Below are positions 54,551-61,757 of a DNA stretch of 64,000 nucleotides, piece after piece. Every line of letters begins with the position of its first letter. Position 1 is the first letter of the stretch. Both the position numbers and the translations under genes were made by a program. The notes beneath the pieces were generated by a model that was given only the letters and a program-made list of their open reading frames with translations, had not been told where the DNA came from and did no database searches. The stretch spans positions 2,225,501 through 2,289,500 of the forward strand of contig NZ_JQNB01000001.1 of assembly GCF_000745005.1 (NCBI RefSeq). The letters are read 5' to 3'. This DNA comes from Luteibacter sp. 9135. Lineage in GTDB: Bacteria > Pseudomonadota > Gammaproteobacteria > Xanthomonadales > Rhodanobacteraceae.

Positions 54551-54600
54551 TTTATCCACGTTCCCGGTGACGCTCAGGCGCACCGGGAATGGAGCCCACC

Positions 54601-54735
54601 ATGACCCGACCGCATCGTCCCGTTCCCGCGACCGACAAGGTGCCGACAGGCACCGAGCCCGTGCCTCTCGACGAGTCGCCAGTGAATCGACCCGGCCCCG
54701 ATCCGGACACCGACGGCGATCCCGTGGAGACCTGA
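54601..54735 (+). CDS. Small proline/aspartate-rich protein
   Basis: 44-residue frame, MTRPHRPVPATDKVPTGTEP at its start and ending PDTDGDPVET, with no recognised family. A good ribosome site TGGAG lies about seven bases before the ATG. Its stop abuts the next gene's TTG at 54737, which suggests coupling. High in Pro, Asp and Thr, so probably disordered. It could be a real small gene or only coupling DNA; a homologue would settle it. Confidence 0.5.
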   Translation: MTRPHRPVPATDKVPTGTEPVPLDESPVNRPGPDPDTDGDPVET

Positions 54736-54736
54736 G

Positions 54737-55336
54737 TTGGCGCGTGTTGAATGGCCGGGCGATATCGTTCCCCGCAGCTTCTTTCATCGCGACGCGCGCG
54801 ATGTGGCCCCGCAGCTGCTGAACAAGTTGCTGGCATCGGCTGACGGACGGGTAGGGCGCATCGTGGAAGTCGAGGCTTATGTCGGCGCCATCGATCCTGC
54901 CGCACACACGTTCCGTGGCAAGACCAAACGCAATGCGGTGATGTTCGGGCCTCCCGGGCACATGTATGTGTACTTTACCTACGGCATGCACTGGTGTGCG
55001 AACACGGTGTGCGGTCACGAAGGCGAAGGTTCCGGCGTCCTCATGCGCGCGCTGGAACCTGTCGCGGGTATCGAAACGATGCGTGCAGCACGGCCACGTA
55101 TCCGGAAAGACCGCGATCTGTGCAGCGGTCCGGCCCGGCTGACCCAGGCCATGGGTATCACAGGCGCACAGAATGGCATCGACCTGGTGCGGGCGCGGGA
55201 TGGCTACACCATCCTTGATGACGGCATGCCGCCCCCCGATGAGGTGGTCGGCTCCGCGCGTATCGGCATCCGGGAAGGCACCGACCTCCTGTGGCGATGG
55301 TTCGTGGCAGGCAATCCCCACGTCTCACGCGCCTGA
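54737..55336 (+). CDS. 3-methyladenine DNA glycosylase, AAG/Mpg family
   Basis: Base-excision DNA glycosylase of 199 residues of the mammalian-type AAG family, which removes 3-methyladenine and other alkylated or deaminated purines. It shows EVEAYVGAIDPAAHTFRGKT, whose Glu is the catalytic-base region, and YVYFTYGMHWCANTVC. SGPARLTQAMGI fits the family. TTG start at 54737 preceded by GTGGAGA. Cytoplasmic, monomeric; DNA repair role by homology. Confidence 0.92.
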   Translation: MARVEWPGDIVPRSFFHRDARDVAPQLLNKLLASADGRVGRIVEVEAYVGAIDPAAHTFRGKTKRNAVMFGPPGHMYVYFTYGMHWCANTVCGHEGEGSGVLMRALEPVAGIETMRAARPRIRKDRDLCSGPARLTQAMGITGAQNGIDLVRARDGYTILDDGMPPPDEVVGSARIGIREGTDLLWRWFVAGNPHVSRA

Positions 55337-55422
55337 GTCCCGTGTGCTTCGCGGGGAGGGCAGATTGGCTTTACCGTTCCATGTGGCATAACCTCTCGCG
55401 CATACCCGACATGGAGGCTCGC

Positions 55423-55695
55423 ATGAAGCGCATCGTCACCGCTTTTGTTCTTACCGCCCTTTCCGTTGGCTTCGCCTCCGCGGATACCTATCGCTTCGGC
55501 TCCCAGGTCGTGACCACGGGCGACAGCGAAGGCCGCCTCCGCCAGATCGCCGGCAAGCCCGATCGTGAAACGCCGATCGAAACACCGCGTGGCGGCCTGG
55601 AGGGGTATCGGCTGGAGTATTTCGATCACGGTAAATCCGTGCAGATCGAGATCGTCGACGGGCGCATTCGCTCGATCACGCAACTGCAAAACTGA
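55423..55695 (+). CDS. DUF2845-like exported protein
   Basis: 90-residue exported protein: signal peptide MKRIVTAFVLTALSVGFASA, then DTYRFGSQVVTTGDSEGRLRQ, and GYRLEYFDHGKSVQIEIVDGRI near the C terminus, in the style of DUF2845. GGAGG lies seven bases before ATG 55423, which settles the start. Function unknown; it stands between the glycosylase and the SulP gene. Confidence 0.8.
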   Translation: MKRIVTAFVLTALSVGFASADTYRFGSQVVTTGDSEGRLRQIAGKPDRETPIETPRGGLEGYRLEYFDHGKSVQIEIVDGRIRSITQLQN

Positions 55696-55793
55696 CTCGC
55701 GAACGTCGATGGGTTATCATCGACCTCTCAACCCCATGTCCTGGATTCCCCCGGTGCTTACGCCACCCTGATCGTCACCCTTGTGTTCACAGG

Positions 55794-55811
55794 CTGCGGT
55801 AGCTACCGCAG
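55794..55811. promoter_or_regulatory. 18-base perfect palindrome before sulP
   Basis: CTGCGGTAGCTACCGCAG lies 55 bases before the SulP ATG. It could be an operator or a leader hairpin. No binding protein is known. Confidence 0.35.
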
Positions 55812-55865
55812 GACGATCGCGTGTCGGTTCCTTACCGACCGCCTATCCGTTTACCAGGACAATTC

Positions 55866-57350
55866 ATGAATACCTCTACTCGTTGGAGCCAGCAGTGGTT
55901 CTTCAACGTGCGTGGCGACGTGCTCTCGGGCCTTGTCGTCGCGCTCGCGCTCATTCCCGAAGCCATCGCGTTTTCCGTCATCGCCGGCGTGGACCCCAAG
56001 GTGGGTCTCTACGCATCGTTCTCGATGGCGGTGGTAATCGCTTTCACGGGCGGCCGGCCCGCCATGATTTCCGCCGCCACCGGGGCGATGGCCCTGCTGA
56101 TGGTGAGTATGGTCAAGACCCATGGCTTGCAGTACCTGCTGCTGACGACCATCGCGACGGGCCTGTTCCAGGTGCTGGCAGGCGCGCTACGGCTCGGCGG
56201 CCTCATGCGTTTCGTTTCGCGGTCCGTGGTCACCGGCTTCGTCAACGCATTGGCCATCCTTATCTTCATGGCGCAATTGCCCGAGCTTATCGGCGTATCG
56301 TGGATGGTCTATCCGATGACCGCCGGCGCGCTGGCTATCATCTACCTGTTTCCCTACGTCACGCGCGCTGTGCCATCGCCATTGGTGGCCATCGTGGTGA
56401 TGACGGTCATCGCCATCGTCTTCCGCATCGATATCCATCGTGTAGGCGACATGGGCGCATTGCCCGATTCGCTGCCGCATTTCCTGCTGCCGGACGTGCC
56501 GCTGAACTGGGAGACCGCGAAGATCGTGTTGCCCACGGCGGCGACGCTGGCGGTGGTGGGGCTACTCGAATCGATGATGACCTTGCAGATCGTCAACGAC
56601 ATGACCGATACGCGGTCGGACAAGAACCGCGAGTGCATGGGGCAGGGCTTCGCCAATATCGCGACCGGCTTCATCGGTGGCATGGCGGGCTGCGCCATGA
56701 TCGGCCAGTCGGTCATCAACGTACGCTCCGGCGGTCGCGGCCGGCTATCGACGCTTGTGGCCGGCGTGGTGCTGCTGATGCTGGTGGTGTTCGGCGCACC
56801 GTGGGTCAGTCAGATCCCCATGGCGGCCCTGGTGGCGGTGATGATCATGGTCTCGCTCAGCACGTTCAACTGGCGATCCCTCGCGGCGCTACGCATGCAC
56901 CCCACGTCCTCCAGCATCGTCATGCTGGGCACGGTCGTGGTGACCGTCTGGACGCATGACCTCGCACGTGGCGTGTTGACCGGCGTGATCCTCTCCGCGG
57001 TGTTCTTTGCCCGCAAGGTCGGTCGCATGCTCGACGTGGACAGCTCCCTCTCCGAGGAAGGCGTGCGCACCTATGTCGTCTCCGGCCAGGTGTTCTTTGC
57101 ATCGGCGGATACGTTCGGTGACTTCTTCGACGTGAAGGAAGAGGACCTGAGCGGCGTGGTGATCGATGTCACCGCGGCCCATTTCTGGGACCTGACCGCG
57201 ATCGGCGCGCTGGATCGCGTGGTACTCAAGTTCCGCCAGGCAGGCGTCACGGTGGACGTCGTGGGCCTGAACGCCGCTAGCCACGAACTGGTGCAGCGCC
57301 TGGGTACCCACCACCGGGAAGGCGCCTCACTGGATACCGGCGCTCACTGA
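55866..57350 (+). CDS. SulP family anion transporter with STAS domain
   Basis: Inner-membrane transporter of 494 residues with about 12 hydrophobic segments. LSGLVVALALIPEAIAFSVIAGVDPKVGLYA and GGRPAMISAATGAMALLM (both abridged here) are SulP signatures, and the cytoplasmic STAS domain (about 400-490, VVSGQVFFASADTFGDFF) ends the chain. AGGA precedes ATG 55866. The exact anion (sulfate, bicarbonate or dicarboxylate) cannot be told. The tRNA-Asn lies convergently downstream. Confidence 0.9.
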   Translation: MNTSTRWSQQWFFNVRGDVLSGLVVALALIPEAIAFSVIAGVDPKVGLYASFSMAVVIAFTGGRPAMISAATGAMALLMVSMVKTHGLQYLLLTTIATGLFQVLAGALRLGGLMRFVSRSVVTGFVNALAILIFMAQLPELIGVSWMVYPMTAGALAIIYLFPYVTRAVPSPLVAIVVMTVIAIVFRIDIHRVGDMGALPDSLPHFLLPDVPLNWETAKIVLPTAATLAVVGLLESMMTLQIVNDMTDTRSDKNRECMGQGFANIATGFIGGMAGCAMIGQSVINVRSGGRGRLSTLVAGVVLLMLVVFGAPWVSQIPMAALVAVMIMVSLSTFNWRSLAALRMHPTSSSIVMLGTVVVTVWTHDLARGVLTGVILSAVFFARKVGRMLDVDSSLSEEGVRTYVVSGQVFFASADTFGDFFDVKEEDLSGVVIDVTAAHFWDLTAIGALDRVVLKFRQAGVTVDVVGLNAASHELVQRLGTHHREGASLDTGAH

Positions 57351-57376
57351 GTGTATGGATGGGCGGGTTACCGCCC

Positions 57377-57410
57377 AAAAGAAAAGGGCCTGCATCGCTG
57401 CAGACCCTTT
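57377..57410 (-). terminator. Rho-independent terminator behind tRNA-Asn
   Basis: Read leftwards, AAAGGGTCTGCA pairs with TGCAGGCCCTTT around GCGA, followed by TCTTTT. It starts eight bases past the tRNA CCA. Confidence 0.75.
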
Positions 57411-57417
57411 CAAAACC

Positions 57418-57494
57418 TGGCGCCCGAAGTTGGACTCGAACCAACGACCCCCTGATTAACAGTCAAGTGCTCTAACCGGCTGAGCTATTCGGGC
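57418..57494 (-). tRNA. tRNA-Asn (GTT)
   Basis: Cloverleaf with acceptor GCCCGAA/TTCGGGC, D-stem after TA at 8-9, anticodon loop CTGTTAA flanked by TTGA/TCAG, and a T-arm with GGTTCGAGTCC. CCA is encoded. 77 bases with CCA. Confidence 0.95.
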
Positions 57495-57506
57495 GGGGAG
57501 CCACGT

Positions 57507-57535
57507 ATTGTGTTGATGTCGATGGGGGCTGTCAA
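57507..57535 (-). promoter_or_regulatory. Promoter of tRNA-Asn
   Basis: On the minus strand a perfect TTGACA (57530-57535) and CACAAT (57507-57512) are 17 bases apart, and the tRNA 5' end follows 13 bases later. It lies downstream of the FimT gene. Confidence 0.6.
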
Positions 57536-57541
57536 GCGGCT

Positions 57542-58081
57542 CTAGGCATTTTTTGCGCGGTGCCGGGCACACGCCGCCGCGATGTCGGCAGGGGCTGTTT
57601 CGCGACGGATACGGCCCGACCGCGCCAACACGATGCTGACAGCCGTATGGGCTTTGCCCCGAAGGCACAGGCTGATCCGCTGGTTATCGTGGTTGGCGGT
57701 GCCATCGGCCTGGAAGTTCACCGCGGATCGCCCGGCCGAGTGAACGATGTTGATGGCGCGGGGCACGGTATCCGACACATCGAACAGGGCTTTGGCCTGT
57801 TGGTCGCGGGCGATCCAGCCCAGGCTCCAGTCGACGGTTGCGGAGCACAGCCGTCCGTCTTCGCTGGGGCACACATAAGTAGGGTGGCCTCGGCGAATTG
57901 CCGTGGCGCGGGCCTTGTTCAGCGATGTGAAGAGTGCTTCCCCGGTGGCTTTCAACTGATATCGGGCCAGTGTCCCGGCAAGGGCCGGCAGGGCCATCAG
58001 CACCAGCATGCCGGTGATGACCAGGGTGGCGGTCAGGTCGGGCAGGGTGAAGCCGCCTGGGAGCCGTTGGCGTGTGGGCAT
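57542..58081 (-). CDS. GspH/FimT-like pseudopilin
   Basis: Minor pseudopilin of 179 residues. The leader [10 protein letters not shown] is cleaved before Phe, followed by [20 protein letters not shown]; the conserved +5 Glu is replaced by Asp and +4 is Pro. The C-terminal domain has [19 protein letters not shown], as in GspH/FimT. Such proteins sit at the pilus tip or prime assembly. It stands alone, far from the pilins at 11-12 kb. The frame is open to 58141; ATG 58081 gives the normal leader length. Confidence 0.83.
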   Translation of the reverse strand: MPTRQRLPGGFTLPDLTATLVITGMLVLMALPALAGTLARYQLKATGEALFTSLNKARATAIRRGHPTYVCPSEDGRLCSATVDWSLGWIARDQQAKALFDVSDTVPRAINIVHSAGRSAVNFQADGTANHDNQRISLCLRGKAHTAVSIVLARSGRIRRETAPADIAAACARHRAKNA

Positions 58082-58215
58082 GGGGGAGCGACCGGGGCAG
58101 GAAAGTCCTCGACCATCCTGACTCGGGCGAGCGCCATCCACTGTCGGGTTGGGACCTCACGCCCTGTAGGCGGCCGCCGTTTAAAATCGTCCTTTCAGCC
58201 AGCATATGGTCAACC

Positions 58216-60240
58216 ATGACCGATCGCTTCCAGCTCGTTTCGCCCTACAAGCCCGCCGGTGACCAGTCGGAGGCCATTCGCCGCCTGAGCGAGGGCTTCG
58301 AATCCGGCCTGGCCGCCCAGACCCTGCTCGGGGTAACCGGGTCCGGAAAGACCTTCACCATCGCCAACGTGGTGGAGCAGATCCAGAAGCCGACCATCGT
58401 GCTGGCGCCGAACAAGACGCTGGCCGCGCAGCTCTACGGCGAATTCAAGGAGTTTTTTCCGCACAACGCGGTGGAATACTTCGTCAGCTACTACGACTAC
58501 TACCAGCCGGAAGCCTACGTGGTGGCCTCGGATACCTTCATCGAGAAGGATTCCAGCATCAACGATCACATCGAGCAGATGCGTCTCGCGGCCACCAAGG
58601 CGCTGTTGTCGCGGCGCGACTCCCTGATCGTGGCCACCGTATCCGCGATCTACGGACTGGGTGATCCGGAGGACTACATGAGCCTCCGCCTTATCCTGTC
58701 GCGCGGGGAGCATATCCAGCAGCGCGCGCTGATCCGTCAGCTGACCGAACTGCAGTACGTGCGCAACGAAATGGATCTGCGGCGCGGTACGTACCGCGTA
58801 CGTGGCGAAGTGGTCGATGTGTTCCCGGCGGAGTCGGAGTCCGAGGCGCTGCGCATCGAGCTGTTCGACGGGGAAGTGGAAAACCTTTCGCTGTTCGATC
58901 CGCTCACTGGCGAAGTGCTGCGCAAGGTGCCCCGCTACACCGTGTACCCGAAAACCCACTACGCCAGCACGCGCCAGAGCGTTCTCAACGCGATGGAGAC
59001 GATCAAGGTCGAGCTGTCGGAACGGCTGGAGCAGCTGTACCGGGACAACAAGCTCGTCGAGGCGCAGCGCCTGGAGCAGCGCACCCGTTTCGACCTGGAA
59101 ATGATGGCGGAGGTGGGGTTCTGCCAGGGCATCGAGAATTATTCGCGGCACATGACCCGCCGCGGCCCGGGCGAGCCGCCGCCGACGCTTTTCGACTACC
59201 TGCCGCCGGACGCATTGATGGTGGTGGACGAGTCGCACGTGACCGTTCCCCAGCTGGGCGCCATGTACAAGGGTGACCGTTCGCGCAAGGAGACACTGGT
59301 GGAATTTGGTTTCCGCCTGCCGTCGGCCATGGACAACCGTCCCCTTCGCTTCGAGGAATGGGAGCGCCGTGCGCCACGTGCGATCTACGTGTCGGCCACG
59401 CCGGCGAAGTACGAACTCGAGCGTTCCATCGACAACGTGGTCGAGCTGGTCGTGCGTCCCACGGGCCTGATCGATCCCGAGGTGGAGGTGCGGCCGGTGC
59501 GTACCCAGGTCGACGATCTGCTAGGCGAGATCCACAAGCGCGTGGCGATAGGCGACCGCGTGCTGGTCACTACACTTACAAAGCGCATGGCGGAGAACCT
59601 GACGGATTACCTGTCCGAGCACGACGTGCGGGTACGCTACCTGCATGCGGACATCGACACGGTGGAGCGTACGGAGATCATCCGCGACCTGCGGCTGGGC
59701 GAATTCGACGTGCTGGTGGGTATCAACCTGCTGCGCGAGGGCCTGGACATGCCCGAGGTGTCGCTGGTGGCCATCCTCGATGCGGACAAGGAGGGGTTCT
59801 TGCGCTCCACGCGCTCCCTGATCCAGACCATTGGCCGCGCCGCCCGAAACGTACGTGGCAAGGCGATCCTGTACGGCGACACCATTACCGGCTCCATGAA
59901 GGACGCCATGGACGAGACGGCGCGACGCCGCGAGAAGCAGGTCGAGTACAACACGCTCCATGGCATCACGCCCACCACGGTCGTGCGTCGCATTGCGGAC
60001 ATCATGGAAGGCGCCCGCGCCGACGTGGGTTCCCGCGGGGGCAAGGGGCGCAAGGGCAAGGAAGCGAAGAAGGCTCAGGAAGAGCAGGCCGATTACGGCT
60101 CCCTGACCCCGGAGCAGGTCGGCTCCACGATCAAGAAGCTGGAGACGCGCATGTACAAGCACGCCCAGAACCTCGAGTTCGAGGAGGCGGGCAAGCTCCG
60201 CGACGAGATCCACCGGCTGCGGGACCGGGCCCTGCGCTGA
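58216..60240 (+). CDS. uvrB: UvrABC excision nuclease subunit B
   Basis: Nucleotide-excision repair helicase-like subunit (674 residues) that verifies damage delivered by UvrA and recruits UvrC. Walker A GVTGSGKT near residue 40; the beta-hairpin region [15 protein letters not shown]-type MVVDESHVT; helicase motif [14 protein letters not shown]; and a C-terminal UVR motif ([19 protein letters not shown]). ATG 58216 gives the family N terminus. No LexA-type site was clear upstream. Confidence 0.97.
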   Translation: MTDRFQLVSPYKPAGDQSEAIRRLSEGFESGLAAQTLLGVTGSGKTFTIANVVEQIQKPTIVLAPNKTLAAQLYGEFKEFFPHNAVEYFVSYYDYYQPEAYVVASDTFIEKDSSINDHIEQMRLAATKALLSRRDSLIVATVSAIYGLGDPEDYMSLRLILSRGEHIQQRALIRQLTELQYVRNEMDLRRGTYRVRGEVVDVFPAESESEALRIELFDGEVENLSLFDPLTGEVLRKVPRYTVYPKTHYASTRQSVLNAMETIKVELSERLEQLYRDNKLVEAQRLEQRTRFDLEMMAEVGFCQGIENYSRHMTRRGPGEPPPTLFDYLPPDALMVVDESHVTVPQLGAMYKGDRSRKETLVEFGFRLPSAMDNRPLRFEEWERRAPRAIYVSATPAKYELERSIDNVVELVVRPTGLIDPEVEVRPVRTQVDDLLGEIHKRVAIGDRVLVTTLTKRMAENLTDYLSEHDVRVRYLHADIDTVERTEIIRDLRLGEFDVLVGINLLREGLDMPEVSLVAILDADKEGFLRSTRSLIQTIGRAARNVRGKAILYGDTITGSMKDAMDETARRREKQVEYNTLHGITPTTVVRRIADIMEGARADVGSRGGKGRKGKEAKKAQEEQADYGSLTPEQVGSTIKKLETRMYKHAQNLEFEEAGKLRDEIHRLRDRALR

Positions 60241-60275
60241 CACGGGCCGGCCCGGAAAAAAATCCGGCCGGGCTC

Positions 60276-60304
60276 TTGCAGCGGGGATCGGGCGCCGGTA
60301 AACT
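60276..60304 (+). promoter_or_regulatory. Promoter of tRNA-Val
   Basis: TTGCAG at 60276-60281 and TAAACT at 60299-60304 are 17 bases apart, and the tRNA starts 12 bases later. Confidence 0.6.
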
Positions 60305-60316
60305 GCGCAGCTCTTC

Positions 60317-60391
60317 GGGCGGTTAGCTCAGCGGTAGAGCACTACCTTGACATGGTAGGGGTCACAAGTTCGATCCTTGTACCGCCCACCA
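60317..60391 (+). tRNA. tRNA-Val (GAC)
   Basis: Acceptor GGGCGGT/ACCGCCC, D-arm GCTCAGCGGTAGAGC, anticodon loop TTGACAT between CTACC and GGTAG, T-arm AGTTCGATCC, discriminator A, CCA encoded. 75 bases. Confidence 0.95.
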
Positions 60392-60424
60392 CTTTCCCTC
60401 ACCGGGCGGTGGCACGAAGAAGCT

Positions 60425-60453
60425 GAAAAAAGGAGCCTGCGGCTCCTTTTTTT
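60425..60453 (+). terminator. Rho-independent terminator behind tRNA-Val
   Basis: AGGAGCC and GGCTCCT form the stem of AAAAAAGGAGCC-TGC-GGCTCC followed by seven T. Confidence 0.9.
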
Positions 60454-60625
60454 GTGCCCGGCATTTGGACGACATCCAGAGCGATCACCACTTACGCTTG
60501 ATGATGATCGGCGACCCGGTGCAAGCAGGGCGCGCGCTTGCCAGACTGGAGGCCCTGACGCGAATCGGTCCGGATTCTCACGACCCATCGCCTCGCGTCC
60601 CGGCACACTGAGGAGGATCAGCGCG

Positions 60626-61180
60626 ATGGAGTACGTCATGAAGAAGACGCGATACCCGGGACCAGGCCGGCCCGCGGGCTACGCCGGCTGCGTGCATCCC
60701 TCAGGTGCCGACCTGGCGGGCATCCTCGGCGGTATGCAGGAGCGATTGGGCCGGCTCGACGAGCGCACGGCCAGTATGAGTGTGCTCCTTGACCGGATGA
60801 TGCAGTGTCAGGACGCAAACGGTGCCCGTTTGGCGGCGGCAGAGGTCCGTACGGAGCAGCGTTTTTCGGAGGTGGAGCAGCGTTTTGCCGACGCTGAAGC
60901 CAGGTCGGAGCAGCGCGTAATCGCATCGGAAGCGCGATCCGATCAGCGTCTTGCGGCAACCGAAGCCCGACTCGTAAAGCGTCTGGATGCGAGCGACGAG
61001 CATGCCACGGCCGAAACAGCGCGCCTCGGCTTGCGACTGGATGGCGTGGAAACCAGGCTGGAACAGCTGATCGCCTGGAAACACCGCGTCGTGGGTGCGG
61101 TGGTGGCCGCCGGCGTGGCCGGTGGTGTTGCAAGCGTCGTGGCCGATGCCGCGTTTCGTCTGCTGGGCATCTCGCGGTAG
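60626..61180 (+). CDS. Hypothetical coiled-coil protein with C-terminal membrane anchor
   Basis: Unrecognised protein, 184 residues. After a basic N terminus (KKTRYPGPGRP) comes a long coil (about 35-150). In it, residues 91-123 are three near-copies of an 11-residue unit (EARSEQRVIAS, EARSDQRLAAT, EARLVKRLDAS), a hendecad pattern. A hydrophobic segment (about 154-178, Ala/Val/Gly-rich) anchors the end. GAGGAGG lies eight bases before ATG 60626, so this start is used, though the frame is open upstream to 60377 across the terminator. Possibly a membrane-linked spacer, but no function is known. Confidence 0.72.
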   Translation: MEYVMKKTRYPGPGRPAGYAGCVHPSGADLAGILGGMQERLGRLDERTASMSVLLDRMMQCQDANGARLAAAEVRTEQRFSEVEQRFADAEARSEQRVIASEARSDQRLAATEARLVKRLDASDEHATAETARLGLRLDGVETRLEQLIAWKHRVVGAVVAAGVAGGVASVVADAAFRLLGISR

Positions 61181-61267
61181 CCGCCATGAGGCCGCATGGT
61201 GGCCCAAGGTCCGCCAGCGTGCCGCAGAGTCGCTACACTCAGTGCTTTCCCGGTGGAGCGATATCCC

Positions 61268-61687
61268 GTGGGTTACCTGCTGATCAAGTCCCTGCACATC
61301 GTCTTCGTCATCGCCTGGATGGCAGCGGTCTTTTACCTGCCGCGGATACTGATCAATATCGTGGAAGCTGGCAACGAGGCCGCGGTCCGCGCACGGCTGA
61401 TCCTGATGGGTCGTCGTCTCTACCGGTTCGGGCACATCATGTTCGGGGTGGCGCTCGTTTTCGGTCTGGTCCTCTGGCTCTATTTCCACATCGCCGGCGG
61501 TTGGCTGCACGTGAAGCTGGCACTGGTTGCCGCGATGCTCGCCTACTACATCTGGACGGGCCGCCTGCTGAAACGCAGCGAGGCAGGCGGTTCGCTGCCG
61601 TCGTCCAAGGCCCTGCGGCTTTGCAACGAGTTGCCGGTACTGGTCCTGCTGGCCATCGTCTATCTCGTTGTCGGGAAGCCGTTCTGA
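61268..61687 (+). CDS. HemJ-like / CopD-family membrane protein
   Basis: Four-helix inner-membrane protein of 139 residues. GYLLIKSLHIVFVIAWMA near the N terminus (with the conserved His), YLPRILI, and GRRLYRFGHIMFG match HemJ/UPF0093 proteins, oxygen-independent-type protoporphyrinogen IX oxidases in haem synthesis. GTG 61268 follows GGTGGAG. The frame is open upstream to 61196 but without support. recC starts 70 bases downstream. Confidence 0.83.
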   Translation: MGYLLIKSLHIVFVIAWMAAVFYLPRILINIVEAGNEAAVRARLILMGRRLYRFGHIMFGVALVFGLVLWLYFHIAGGWLHVKLALVAAMLAYYIWTGRLLKRSEAGGSLPSSKALRLCNELPVLVLLAIVYLVVGKPF

Positions 61688-61757
61688 CGTCTCGATCCGT
61701 GCGACATGGGGCCGTCATCATCAACCGCATGATTCCCGAGTCCGCTGGAGCTCCGTG

